Position numbers and translations under genes: made by a program. Positions 1 through 8,229 of a stretch of DNA of 64,000 nucleotides are shown here, piece by piece. Position 1 is the stretch's first letter. Each line of letters begins with the position of its first letter. The notes under the pieces were generated by a model. The model saw only the letters and a program-made list of their open reading frames with translations, ran no database searches and was not told the DNA's origin. Origin of the DNA: Neisseria perflava. GTDB lineage: Bacteria > Pseudomonadota > Gammaproteobacteria > Burkholderiales > Neisseriaceae. The stretch covers positions 1,178,001 through 1,242,000 of the forward strand of contig NZ_CP136962.1 of NCBI RefSeq assembly GCF_002863305.2, in the 5' to 3' direction.

Positions 1-2
1 TT

Positions 3-341
3 GTCGTAGATAATGCCAAGTCCGATACTCTGATGCCTGTTATCAAACAGAAAATTATGCCGGACAGTATTGTTTATACCGATAGTCTGAGCAGTTACGA
101 CAAGTTGGACGTGAGCGGTTTTATTCATTACCGCATCAACCATTCCAAGGAATTTGCAGACCGTCAGAACCACATTAACGGCATTGATAATTTTTGGAAT
201 CAGGCAAAACGCGTCTTACGCAAATACAACGGAATCGAACGCAAATTCTTCCCGCTGTTCTTGAAAGAATGCGAATTTCGGTTTAACTTCGGCACACCCT
301 CCCGGCAGCTTAAAATCCTGCGGGAGTGGTGTGAAATTTAG
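3..341 (+). pseudogene. IS1016-like (IS1595 family) transposase, C-terminal part, cut by window start
   Basis: The frame is open from the first bases and runs to a TAG at 339-341, so the start lies outside the window. The visible part (VVDNAKSDTL..., then a YTDSLSSYDKL segment and FWNQAKRVLRKYNGI) matches the C-terminal half of ISXO2/IS1016-type DDE transposases, in which the late catalytic residues lie around the D of YTDS and the N/E region of FWNQAK. The stop is followed at once by a GC-rich end that looks like the IS1016 terminal inverted repeat. Whether the element is intact cannot be judged because its left part is missing. Confidence 0.8.
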
Positions 342-361
342 GGCTAGTCTAGTACAGCCCC
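341..361. repeat. Right terminal inverted repeat of the IS1016-like element
   Basis: The 21 bases just after the transposase stop begin GGGCTAGTCTAGTACAGCC. Read on the minus strand this is GGCTGTACTAGACTAGCCC, the form expected of an IS1016 outer end. The left partner is outside the window, so the pairing cannot be checked. Confidence 0.6.
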
Positions 362-546
362 ATTAAAAAACATAAATATAAATAGACTAAAAAACTCCCA
401 GTCATTTTTGTTTTACTGGTTATAGCATCATCTCATTTCATTTATTCACATCTAAGTACCTCAACAGCTTTTACAAATACTCCAGCAGATACACTTCTAC
501 CCTAATGGAGCCTTACTATTTCAATTTTCATCGAAGAAAAGCAAAT

Positions 547-920
547 TGAGACCTTTGCAAAATTCCCAAAAATCCCCTAAATTCCTACCAAGACATTTAG
601 GGGATTTTCCATGAGCACCTTCTTCCAGCAAACCGCCCAAGCCATAATCGCCAAACACATCGACCGCTTTCCACTATTGAAGTTGGATCAGGTGATTGAT
701 TGGCAACCGATCGAACAATACCTGAATCGTCAAAAAAACCGTTACCTCCGAGACCACCGCGGCCGTCCCACCTATCCCCTGTTGTCCATGTTCAAAGCCG
801 TCCTGCTCAGAAAATGGCACAGCCTATCCGATCCCGAACTCGAACACAGCCTCATCACCCGCATCGATTTCAACCTGTTTTGCCGTTTTGACGAACTGAG
901 ACCTTTGCAAAATTTCCCAA
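547..920 (+). mobile_element. Truncated IS5-family (IS1106-like) element remnant
   Basis: The left end starts GAGACCTTTGCAAAATTCCC at 547, the known end type of neisserial IS5-family elements, followed by the short leader and the transposase start at 611. At 897 the transposase frame runs into a second copy of GAGACCTTTGCAAAA in the same orientation, not inverted as a true right end would be. About two thirds of the element, with the catalytic region, is missing. It is a dead remnant. Confidence 0.75.
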
Positions 921-925
921 AATGA
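611..925 (+). pseudogene. IS5-family transposase, N-terminal fragment
   Basis: Residues 1 to about 95 (MSTFFQQTAQAIIAKHIDRF..., PLLSMFKAVLLRKWHSLSDPELEHSL..., FNLFCRFDEL) match the N-terminal domain of neisserial IS5-group transposases, which are normally about 330 residues long. After FDEL the frame leaves the family sequence and reads RPLQNFPK, translated from the IS-end-like repeat at 897. The DDE domain is absent, so the product cannot catalyse transposition. Confidence 0.85.
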
Positions 926-965
926 TAAGGCCGTCTGAAAATCCTTTTTCAGACGGCCTTATCAT
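922..965. terminator. DUS inverted repeat between IS remnant and hldD
   Basis: Two DUS copies face each other in a 20-bp-arm perfect inverted repeat (ATGATAAGGCCGTCTGAAAA and its complement) with a three-base loop. It lies 16 bases past the hldD stop on the minus strand and could stop transcription from both sides. Confidence 0.7.
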
Positions 966-980
966 TCAAATTAGAAGGAC

Positions 981-1985
981 TTAAACCAATTTCTCCAGCA
1001 TCCATTTAACGTAACGACTGACGCCTTGTTTTACATCCAAGAATTCTTCTTTATACCCGGCTTCGCGCAGCTTGGTTATGTCCGCTTGAGTAAAGCTCTG
1101 ATATTTGCCTTTAAGTGCATCTGGGAATGGGATATAACGGATAAGTTCTTCTTCAACCAACTCTTTCAAACTCATTTCAGGCTTGCCTTCGGCCGCACGG
1201 CAGGCGTTGACGGTTGCGGCGGCGAGTTCGTTAAACTGTTGGCTGCGGCCTGTACCGAGGTTAAAGATACCTGAAAGCTCAGGATGATCGAAGAAGTAAA
1301 GGTTAACTTTGGCGACGTCTTCTACGCTGACAAAGTCGCGTGTTTGCTCGCCGTTGCCGTAGCCGTCATTGGCGCCAAACAGGTTAACATAGCCGTGTTC
1401 TCGGTATTGGTGGAAATGGTGGAAGGCGACGGATGCCATACGGCCTTTATGTTGCTCTTGTTGCCCGTAAACATTGAAGTAACGGAAGCCGACGACTTGG
1501 GCGGTCAAACCTTCTTTCATGCGGCGGCGCAATACTTGGTCAAACAAGAATTTAGAGTAGCCGTACACATTGAGTGGTTTTTCCAGTTCGCGCTCTTCGC
1601 GGAAGATTTCGCCTTTGCCGTACACGGCGGCGCTGGAGGCGTAGAGGAACGGAATACGTTCGTCCTGACACCAGTCCAAGAGGTCGAGCGTGTACTGATA
1701 GTTGTTGTCCATCATGTAGAGGCCGTCGTGGTTCATCGTGTCGGAACACGCACCTTGATGGAAAACCGCTTCGATATTATCGTAAGGCAGAAGATGGCCG
1801 CGCACTTGGCGGATGAATTCGTGTTTATCGAGATAATGGGCAATTTCACACTCGGCAAGGTTTTTAAATTTTTCGCCTTTGCTCAGATTGTCAACGGCAA
1901 CAATGTCGGTAATACCGCGCTGGTTAAGTGCTTTAACGATGTTGCTGCCGATAAAGCCGGCCGCGCCTGTTACGATAATGGTCAT
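981..1985 (-). CDS. hldD: ADP-L-glycero-D-manno-heptose-6-epimerase
   Basis: This 334-residue short-chain-dehydrogenase-type epimerase makes the ADP-heptose used by heptosyltransferases to build the inner core of lipooligosaccharide. A Rossmann nucleotide-binding motif GAAGFIGSN is at residues 7-15, ASSAAVYG at 116-123, and the catalytic Tyr141-xxx-Lys145 pair in YGYSK. Length matches the family. The ATG at 1985 has a good ribosome binding site (AAAGGAAA). The next gene upstream on the same strand is hldA, the kinase two steps earlier in the same pathway, separated by DUS inverted repeats. Confidence 0.95.
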   Translation of the reverse strand: MTIIVTGAAGFIGSNIVKALNQRGITDIVAVDNLSKGEKFKNLAECEIAHYLDKHEFIRQVRGHLLPYDNIEAVFHQGACSDTMNHDGLYMMDNNYQYTLDLLDWCQDERIPFLYASSAAVYGKGEIFREERELEKPLNVYGYSKFLFDQVLRRRMKEGLTAQVVGFRYFNVYGQQEQHKGRMASVAFHHFHQYREHGYVNLFGANDGYGNGEQTRDFVSVEDVAKVNLYFFDHPELSGIFNLGTGRSQQFNELAAATVNACRAAEGKPEMSLKELVEEELIRYIPFPDALKGKYQSFTQADITKLREAGYKEEFLDVKQGVSRYVKWMLEKLV

Positions 1986-2007
1986 AATGAGTTTCCTTTA
2001 TTTTGAT

Positions 2008-2044
2008 TTTTCAGACGGCCTTGAAGTAATCATGCCGTCTGAAA
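2008..2044. terminator. DUS inverted repeat upstream of hldD
   Basis: TTTTCAGACGGC at 2008 pairs with GCCGTCTGAAAA at 2033. The second copy is preceded by AT, so it is one of the few AT-DUS copies. It may terminate leakage from hldA. Confidence 0.5.
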
Positions 2045-2083
2045 ATAAAAACTTTTCTGTCTGGATTATTTTCCAACTCTTAT

Positions 2084-2120
2084 TTTCAGACGGCATTTAG
2101 AATTTTAAGGCCGTCTGAAA
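2084..2120. terminator. DUS inverted repeat after hldA
   Basis: TTTCAGACGGC and GCCGTCTGAAA face each other over 37 bases directly behind the hldA stop on the minus strand, a typical position for a neisserial DUS terminator. Confidence 0.6.
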
Positions 2121-2126
2121 CAATCA

Positions 2127-3098
2127 TTATTGCTCTTCCAATGCCTTGGTCAATTCGGCAAACGAGCACACCGCCGTACCAAGTTTTGCCACGACAACGC
2201 CTGCCGCCGTATTAGCAAGGTGCATCGCTTCGGGCATGGTATAACCTGCCGCCAAACCCAAACCCACTCCGGCAATAACGGTATCGCCCGCACCGGATAC
2301 ATCATAAACTTCTTGAGCCCGTGTAGGCTGATAAATCGGCTCGCCCTCATTGAACAAGGTCATACCCTCTTCGCTTCGGGTCAGCAAAATAGCGGTCAAG
2401 TCGAGATGGCGGCGCAGATTTTGGGCTTTCTCGGTCAAATCGTTTTCGTTTTTCCAGCTACCCACCACTTCTTTCAATTCTGCACGGTTAGGCGTAATCA
2501 GCGTAGCGCCGGCATATTTTTCGTAATCATCACCTTTCGGGTCGATTAAAACGGGTTTACCGGCCTGCTTCGCCCAATCGATCATATCGGAAATATGCGA
2601 CAAACCGCCCTTGCCGTAATCTGAAAAAATAATGGCATCATATTCAGGCAACACTTCGCGGTATTGCTGCTTGATTTGTTCCAACACTTCACGATGAGGC
2701 GGCTCTTCAAAATCAAGTCGGATAAGCTGCTGATTACGGGCAACAACGCGCAGTTTGACAGTAGTCGCAATTTGCTTGTCACGCATCAGATAGGAAGAAA
2801 CACTGTCTTGCGCCATCAACGCATCCAGTGCATCTGCAGCTTCATCATCGCCGGTAACGGACAACAGCCCTGCTTTACCGCCCAATGAGGCGATATTGCG
2901 CGCAACGTTTGCCGCGCCACCCGCGCGTTGGTCGATACGTCCGATTTTCGCCACCGGCACGGGGGCTTCAGGAGAAATACGGGACACATCACCAAACCAA
3001 TAACGGTCGAGCATCACATCGCCGACAACAAGGACTTTGGCTTGTGAAAAACGTGATTTGAGGGTTTCTTGTTGGAACTTGGTGGGCATTTTATGCAC
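2127..3098 (-). CDS. hldA: D-glycero-beta-D-manno-heptose-7-phosphate kinase
   Basis: A 323-residue PfkB/ribokinase-family kinase that phosphorylates heptose-7-phosphate at position 1 for ADP-heptose synthesis. Seen are VVGDVMLDRYWFGDVSRISPEAPVP near the N-terminus, the substrate motif GGAANVARNIASLGG, and the C-terminal SGAGDTVIAG whose Asp is the catalytic base. It covers only the kinase half of the fused E. coli HldE; the adenylyltransferase half (HldC) is not in the window. Met4 (3089) is an alternative start. It lies upstream of hldD on the same strand. Confidence 0.92.
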   Translation of the reverse strand: MHKMPTKFQQETLKSRFSQAKVLVVGDVMLDRYWFGDVSRISPEAPVPVAKIGRIDQRAGGAANVARNIASLGGKAGLLSVTGDDEAADALDALMAQDSVSSYLMRDKQIATTVKLRVVARNQQLIRLDFEEPPHREVLEQIKQQYREVLPEYDAIIFSDYGKGGLSHISDMIDWAKQAGKPVLIDPKGDDYEKYAGATLITPNRAELKEVVGSWKNENDLTEKAQNLRRHLDLTAILLTRSEEGMTLFNEGEPIYQPTRAQEVYDVSGAGDTVIAGVGLGLAAGYTMPEAMHLANTAAGVVVAKLGTAVCSFAELTKALEEQ

Positions 3099-3192
3099 TC
3101 CAAAATAAGTTGTTTATATGTGTGAAAACTTCAATATATTCTCAGCACTTATCTGGCAGATTTACTGATTAAAAATAAAATCTGACTTTTTA

Positions 3193-3585
3193 TTATTCTT
3201 CAAAGTCGAAAGGAGACCAATCGGCAACAGGAGAAAAACAATCCTCTCCTTCTTTTTTTTCAAAAACACTACCAATATCCATCCAAAACAGCTCTCCAAC
3301 ATCTGCTTGATAATGAGTAAGCCGCGTTAAACTATGAAAAGAGAAATTTTCAGGATTATTCGTGTATTCATTATCTTCTGTTCCGGAAAATACTCGCCAT
3401 CCGCTGTCAAATGGTAAATTTCCTTGATGCTCCCGATACATGAATCTAACAGGAAGCCCTTCTTTGACAATTTTATGCGATACGATTGCATACCATCCAA
3501 CAGGTGCATCCGTTACAAGCAAATCATCTTCCGGGAATGCATCAAGATCAAAAATATTACTCACATCTGGACTACATTGAGACAT
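3193..3585 (-). CDS. DUF2185 domain protein, immunity-protein-like orphan
   Basis: A 130-residue acidic protein. Its core, VSHKIVKEGLPVRFMYREHQ, then DSGWRVFSGTEDNEYTNNPENF and FHSLTRLTHYQADV, is the pattern of DUF2185, a family often found among immunity proteins beside polymorphic toxins. No signal peptide or membrane segment is visible. No toxin gene is adjacent: neighbours are hldA and pyrF, both housekeeping. The gene and its flanks are richer in A/T than those neighbours, which suggests acquisition. The domain call comes from recalled family pattern; an immunity role is inference. Confidence 0.7.
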   Translation of the reverse strand: MSQCSPDVSNIFDLDAFPEDDLLVTDAPVGWYAIVSHKIVKEGLPVRFMYREHQGNLPFDSGWRVFSGTEDNEYTNNPENFSFHSLTRLTHYQADVGELFWMDIGSVFEKKEGEDCFSPVADWSPFDFEE

Positions 3586-3679
3586 CGGACAAATTCCTTT
3601 CCAAGCTGAAATTTTCTGGCTATTTATCTACCGTATCAAAGTGAGATAGTTTCTTTGAACAACATCAAAATTATTATAC

Positions 3680-4411
3680 TTAAGCATTCGCCACGCGGTT
3701 CACTTCGCGCAATACGGCTACCGGATCAGCAGCTTTGGTTACCGGACGGCCCATTACCAGATAAGTCGAGCCTGCCGCCAATGCTTCGGCCGGGGTCATG
3801 ATGCGGCGTTGATCGTCATTATTACTGGCAACGTCCAAGCGGATACCCGGTGTGACCAAGACGAAATCTTGTCCCAATTCGCGGCGCAACGGTGCAGCTT
3901 CTTGGGCGGAGCAGACCACGCCGTCCAAGCCTGAACTTTGCGCCAGTTTCGCCAAGCGGATGACTTGTTCTTCAGGGGCGATGTTCAAACCGATTTCGGC
4001 CAAGTCGCTTTGTTCCATGCTGGTCAACACGGTTACACCGATCAAAAGCGGCTTGGTGTGATATCCGACAACGGCTTCTACGGCGGCTTCCATCATGCGG
4101 CGGCCACCGGAGGCGTGCATATCGACCATCCAAACGCCCATATCGGCAGCAACTTTACAGGCCTGAGCAACTGTGTGGGGAATATCGTGGTATTTCAAAT
4201 CGAGGAAAAGTTTGAAACCTTGATTGATTAAGCTTTCTGCCAAACTACGGCCGGTTGCGGTAAACAGCTCTTTGCCGATTTTGATTTGACACAATGTCGG
4301 GTCAAGATTACGAACAAATCCGAGCGTATCTTTTTCGTTGGCAAAATCAAGGGCGACGATGACGGGAGTACGTTGTTGCTGGGTTTGGAAGTCGGAGATT
4401 AAGGGATTCAT
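3680..4411 (-). CDS. pyrF: Orotidine 5'-phosphate decarboxylase
   Basis: A 243-residue TIM-barrel enzyme for the last step of UMP synthesis. Asp22 and Lys44 (IKIGKELF) and the catalytic Asp71-x-Lys73-x-x-Asp76 array in DLKYHDIPHT are present, as is the C-terminal phosphate-binding stretch TPGIRL...VMGRPVTKA. Length is normal. It stands alone on the minus strand, bounded downstream by the DUF2185 gene and upstream by a DUS inverted repeat. Confidence 0.96.
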   Translation of the reverse strand: MNPLISDFQTQQQRTPVIVALDFANEKDTLGFVRNLDPTLCQIKIGKELFTATGRSLAESLINQGFKLFLDLKYHDIPHTVAQACKVAADMGVWMVDMHASGGRRMMEAAVEAVVGYHTKPLLIGVTVLTSMEQSDLAEIGLNIAPEEQVIRLAKLAQSSGLDGVVCSAQEAAPLRRELGQDFVLVTPGIRLDVASNNDDQRRIMTPAEALAAGSTYLVMGRPVTKAADPVAVLREVNRVANA

Positions 4412-4464
4412 AAGATGCCTGCGGATAAACGGTTATAGCTTCGATTTTAACAGCTTTTGTACAC

Positions 4465-4502
4465 AAAAGGCCGTCTGAAAATATTTTTTCAGACGGCCTC
4501 AT
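4465..4502. repeat. 38-bp DUS hairpin, left copy of a perfect direct repeat
   Basis: This segment contains facing DUS copies (4468-4499) and is identical over 38 bases to 5263-5300. The two copies bracket the XRE / DUF697-like gene pair. It probably also terminates the XRE gene on the minus strand. Confidence 0.85.
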
Positions 4503-4513
4503 CACAACACACC

Positions 4514-4774
4514 TTAATTATTCTTATATAAATCTAAAATTTTTACAGAAAATTCATCATCACTGAAAAAAAAGGCTGGTGGAACTTCCAATACTTCAGC
4601 AATTTTCTGCAAAGTATTTAAATCAGGCTGATGATTTCCTTTCTCATAGCGATTAATACGCGTACTCGCCACAAACTCATCTAATCCTATCGCCAGTCCC
4701 AGCTTCTCCTGCGTCAAATTTTTTGCTTTTCTCGCTTCCTTAAATCGCTTTATAAAAACTTCTTGTAAATTCAT
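4514..4774 (-). CDS. XRE-family helix-turn-helix regulator
   Basis: An 86-residue protein from the ATG at 4774, which has AGGAT seven bases upstream; the longer frame to 4795 would need a TTG start without such a site. Residues 10-65 form a classic XRE/Cro-C1 helix-turn-helix (FKEARKAKNLTQEKLGLAIGL, INRYEKGNHQPDLNTLQKIAEVL). The C-terminal tail is short, with no sensor domain visible. It is divergent from the DUF697-like gene, and two related palindromes lie between them, so it probably represses both itself and that gene. Confidence 0.85.
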   Translation of the reverse strand: MNLQEVFIKRFKEARKAKNLTQEKLGLAIGLDEFVASTRINRYEKGNHQPDLNTLQKIAEVLEVPPAFFFSDDEFSVKILDLYKNN

Positions 4775-4798
4775 AACTTCTATCCTAAAAATCAAAGT

Positions 4799-4811
4799 TA
4801 CGAATTTCGTA
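4799..4811. promoter_or_regulatory. Candidate operator 1 (XRE side)
   Basis: TACGAATTTCGTA is a perfect inverted repeat with 6-base arms and a one-base centre. It lies 25 bases upstream of the XRE start, and 11 of 13 bases match operator 2. The centres are 33 bp apart, about three helical turns. Confidence 0.6.
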
Positions 4812-4819
4812 TATTTCTC

Positions 4820-4848
4820 TTGATTATTTACTACGAATAACGTAGTAT
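4820..4848 (+). promoter_or_regulatory. Candidate promoter and operator 2 for the DUF697-like gene
   Basis: A -35 like TTGATT (4820-4825) is followed after 17 bases by a -10 like TAGTAT (4843-4848). The palindrome TACTACG-aataa-CGTAGTA (4829-4847) fills the spacer and the -10, so a bound regulator would block polymerase. It contains TACGAATAACGTA, close to operator 1. Confidence 0.55.
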
Positions 4849-4884
4849 TTAATGATTTTATACTTTACCTATTGTGAGAAAACC

Positions 4885-5247
4885 ATGACACCGGACCAAG
4901 AATCAAAATGCCATAAAATTATTCATTCTCATGCAATTGCTGCTGCCGCAGGCAACGCCATACCCGTACCAGGACTTGGTATCGCTACAGATATGGTTAC
5001 AATGACTACTATGTGCACAAGCCTTTGTGCTGTTTTTGGTGGTAATATGACCGAAGCGGCTGCCAAGGCAATGGCTATAGCTGCAATTAAAAATACCATG
5101 TTAAAACAACCCATAAAAACAATAGCAAAAGAATTGTCAAAATTAATTCCAGGCTTAGGCAGCGTTGTTGCACCAACTATTTCTGTTGCATTACTTGAAG
5201 CAGCAGGATGGACTCTTGCAAAAGAACTGGAACAAAAATTCAGTTGA
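4885..5247 (+). CDS. Small hydrophobic DUF697/YcjF-like protein
   Basis: A 120-residue protein from the ATG at 4885 (MTPDQESKCHK...); an earlier ATG at 4852 would add 11 residues that overlap the promoter. It has Ala/Gly-rich amphipathic segments: AAAAGNAIPVPGLGIATDMV, a helix around TEAAAKAMAIAAIKN, and LIPGLGSVVAPTISVALLEAAGW near the end. The IPVPGLG...D pattern and its repeat IPGLGS resemble the membrane-interacting DUF697 domain that usually sits behind a GTPase domain; here it stands alone. The function is unknown. The divergent XRE regulator and shared operators suggest tight control. Confidence 0.6.
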   Translation: MTPDQESKCHKIIHSHAIAAAAGNAIPVPGLGIATDMVTMTTMCTSLCAVFGGNMTEAAAKAMAIAAIKNTMLKQPIKTIAKELSKLIPGLGSVVAPTISVALLEAAGWTLAKELEQKFS

Positions 5248-5262
5248 TTTATACAATAATGA

Positions 5263-5300
5263 AAAAGGCCGTCTGAAAATATTTTTTCAGACGGCCTCAT
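5263..5300. repeat. 38-bp DUS hairpin, right copy of the direct repeat
   Basis: Identical over 38 bases to 4465-4502. The facing DUS copies (5266-5297) lie between the convergent DUF697-like gene and adk and may terminate both. Confidence 0.85.
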
Positions 5301-5319
5301 GATTTTACTTCGGCAAAAC

Positions 5320-6003
<684 letters not shown>

Positions 6004-6039
6004 TTAATTCTACACGCCTTGCGTTTATCGTTCAAAACT

Positions 6040-6558
6040 TCAGACGGCCTGTTCTGTGCCAAAGTGCTGCCACGCATCATCGCGCATTTCGATAAACCAG
6101 CTGTCTTCAGGGAAGCGTTCCAACGCGTCTTTCAACGTGGAAAGTAGGTTTTGGGACAAGGCTTTTGCCAAATATTCTTCCTCGTTGGCTTCTGCCGCTT
6201 TGTCCGGCTGTTGCGCTAAACCGAGGGCACGTGTCCGATGGCCGTGTGCCAGATAGTTGAGCGCAATCACTTTTTGTGCCCAAAGCTGGGGAATATCGGG
6301 GCTTTCCTGCAACAACACCGATAAAATCGATACGGCGACCGCCAACCGTCCGCCGGTCATGCGCAAATCTAAGGATTGGTTGGGCGGCAGGGTGCTGAGC
6401 ATTTCTGCCATGCGAAACCAAAATTCGCCGCTGGCCTCGTCGGGCGCGGCCACTTTCAACATTTCGTAGTTGAACTCTTGATCGTCGTCTTTGACCAGCA
6501 AAGCGACATCGGCAAGCAGTTTTTGTTCGTCACGGCTCAAATGGCGTAAATCATTCAT
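6040..6558 (-). CDS. Conserved hypothetical protein, 172 aa
   Basis: A soluble acidic protein with no signal peptide. It looks mostly helical, with a TPR-like feel: FWFRMAEMLSTLPP, then RLAVAVSILSVLLQESPDIPQLWAQKVIALNYLAHGHRTRALGLA, then an EEYLAKALSQNLLSTLKDALERFPED segment. I recognise no named family. It lies just downstream of kdsB (12-base gap) and probably belongs to that operon. Its last two codons and stop (Ala-Val-TGA) are supplied by a DUS. Confidence 0.7.
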   Translation of the reverse strand: MNDLRHLSRDEQKLLADVALLVKDDDQEFNYEMLKVAAPDEASGEFWFRMAEMLSTLPPNQSLDLRMTGGRLAVAVSILSVLLQESPDIPQLWAQKVIALNYLAHGHRTRALGLAQQPDKAAEANEEEYLAKALSQNLLSTLKDALERFPEDSWFIEMRDDAWQHFGTEQAV

Positions 6559-6569
6559 GTTTTTTCCTT

Positions 6570-7331
6570 TCAGACGGCCTCGAACACAGCCCTTACCCTG
6601 TCCAAATCTTCCTGCGTATCCACGCCGGCGGCTGGCGCTTCTTGGGCAATTTCAACGGCAATCGGATAACCGTGCCACAGGACGCGCAATTGTTCCAGAG
6701 ATTCAATGGTTTCCAAAGGAGAAACTTCCATTTCGGAATAGCGTTGCAGGAAACCTGCACGATAGGCATAAATGCCGATATGGCGCAAAACAGTTGTTTC
6801 TGAAGGTAATTCGCGTTTTTCGGCGCGCATGGCGTCGCGCGGATAAGGAATCGGGGCGCGGCTGAAATAGATGGCGTTGCGGTTTTTGTCGAGGACGGCT
6901 TTGACAACGTTAGGATTCATAAACTCGTCAAAATCGTGCAATTCGTGGGCGGCCGTCGCCATTTGCACATTGTTTTCAACCAAAACTTCAGCCGTACGGT
7001 TGATGAGTTCGGGATCGATTAAAGGCTCGTCGCCTTGTACGTTCACGACAATCAGATGTTGCGGCAGTTTCAGCGTATTGGCCGCTTCGGCAAGGCGCGT
7101 TGTACCGCTTTCGTGTTGATTGGAAGTCATGACCACTTCGACACCATGCGCCTGACAGGCCGTCTGAATATCGGGATGGTCGGTGGCAACGACAACACGC
7201 GCAGCCTCACTTTTTGCTGCTTGTTCGGCAACGCGTACAACCATCGGTTTGCCGTGGATGTCCGCCAAGGCTTTTCCGGGCAGGCGCGATGAATCCAGCC
7301 GCGCCGGAATCAATACGACAAATTCGGTCAT
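6570..7331 (-). CDS. kdsB: 3-deoxy-manno-octulosonate cytidylyltransferase (CMP-Kdo synthetase)
   Basis: A 253-residue nucleotidyltransferase that activates Kdo with CTP for transfer to lipid A. It shows the N-terminal [23 protein letters not shown] signature, VVATDHPDI, the [11 protein letters not shown] motif with the metal-binding Asp, and the C-terminal [16 protein letters not shown]. Its ATG overlaps the TGA of the upstream 60-aa protein by four bases, so the two are translationally coupled. The last two codons and stop come from a DUS. Confidence 0.96.
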
Positions 7332-7510
7332 GCTTTCAGTTCCTCTTCGCTCAACGCTCGTGCTTCGTTTTCCAGCATATAAGGGATGCCGTCTTTAATC
7401 GGATAAGCCAGCTTCGCCTGACGGCTCCACAATTCCTGTTTGTCCTGATGATATTCCAGCCTGCCTTTGGTAACGGGGCAGACGAGGATGTCTAAGAATT
7501 TTTTTTCCAT
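7328..7510 (-). CDS. Trm112/YcaR-family small protein
   Basis: A 60-residue protein with [17 protein letters not shown] and [19 protein letters not shown], the signature of the Trm112-like/UPF0434 family. In gamma- and betaproteobacteria it commonly sits in front of kdsB, as here. Only one cysteine of the usual zinc pair region is visible (CPVTKG), as in YcaR. Its exact role is unsettled. Confidence 0.88.
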
Positions 7511-7538
7511 GGGGTTTCTTTCGGGTTTGATGGTTTTA

Positions 7539-7586
7539 GCGAAGCTCGCTTCGCTCGTTTTGGCGAAACTTGCTTCGCTCGTTTTC
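7539..7586. repeat. Two tandem 24-bp units with internal palindrome
   Basis: Unit 1 (7539-7562) begins GCGAAGCTCGCTTCGC, itself a 7-base-arm hairpin. Unit 2 (7563-7586) matches it at 21 of 24 positions. They sit between the DUF2059 gene and the Trm112-like gene, with a variant DUS directly after them. Confidence 0.7.
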
Positions 7587-7595
7587 AGACGACCT
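7584..7595 (-). other. Variant uptake sequence of the mucosa dialect
   Basis: TTCAGACGACCT reads AGGTCGTCTGAA on the minus strand. That is the AG-mucDUS dialect described for N. mucosa, N. sicca and N. macacae, one base different from the form used throughout this window. Confidence 0.6.
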
Positions 7596-7604
7596 CAAGC
7601 GGCA

Positions 7605-8180
7605 TTATTTTTTCCGTGCCGGTTTGTTATGCTGTTTGGCGCAGGCTTGGGCAGGATTTTTGCCTTCGCACATGATTTGGCGGATTTCACGTCTCAGGTT
7701 TGCGCTTTGGTTGGATTGGGTGTATTTGCCGGCAAGGATGTCCATCATAGGTTTCACCGTTGCCTCAAGATAGCGCGGCGTTTTGTCCATTATCGATTGA
7801 CCTACCGCCGTGCTGTAAAAGCCAATCAATGCGTTGACTTCTTCCTGCGTATAAACCGTCTTCATGCCGTCTAAAGTCGCTTTACGCAATTGGGCGCGCA
7901 CTTGCGGCGTATTGATTTCGGCAATTGATTGGTTTGCATACTTTTTCAATACCGCCTCCAACTGCGGACGTTTGTCTTCCGGCACATCTTTCAAAAATTT
8001 CTGTGCATTCGGATCGGAAAGCACAATGCTCTCCATGCTTTGGAAAGACTGGTCTAACAGGGCATCCATCTTCTGTACTTCAAACAGACGCTCCAGCGAC
8101 GCATCGCTGGGTGGGGCGGCAAATGCGTTGGCACACAATGCCAGCGCGGCGACGGGCAATAATAAGGTTTTCAGTTTCAT
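7605..8180 (-). CDS. Secreted DUF2059 domain protein
   Basis: A 191-residue protein with a clear Sec signal peptide (MKLKTLLLPVAALALCANAFA, cut before APP). The mature part has LFEVQKMDALLDQSFQSME and, later, YTQEEVNALIGFYSTAVGQSIMDK and YLEATVKPMMD, which match DUF2059, a helical periplasmic domain of unknown function. The C-terminus carries a Cys pair (IMCEGKNPAQACAKQ) and a basic tail. A broken paralogue lies directly upstream, so this looks like a tandem duplication. Confidence 0.8.
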   Translation of the reverse strand: MKLKTLLLPVAALALCANAFAAPPSDASLERLFEVQKMDALLDQSFQSMESIVLSDPNAQKFLKDVPEDKRPQLEAVLKKYANQSIAEINTPQVRAQLRKATLDGMKTVYTQEEVNALIGFYSTAVGQSIMDKTPRYLEATVKPMMDILAGKYTQSNQSANLRREIRQIMCEGKNPAQACAKQHNKPARKK

Positions 8181-8229
8181 TTTTTTCTACCTTTCAACAA
8201 AAAATAAATATTTACAGATGATCGGAGAA

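Noticed and set aside
1284..2006. 240-codon plus-strand frame
   Set aside because: Antisense to hldD, with no recognisable protein features.
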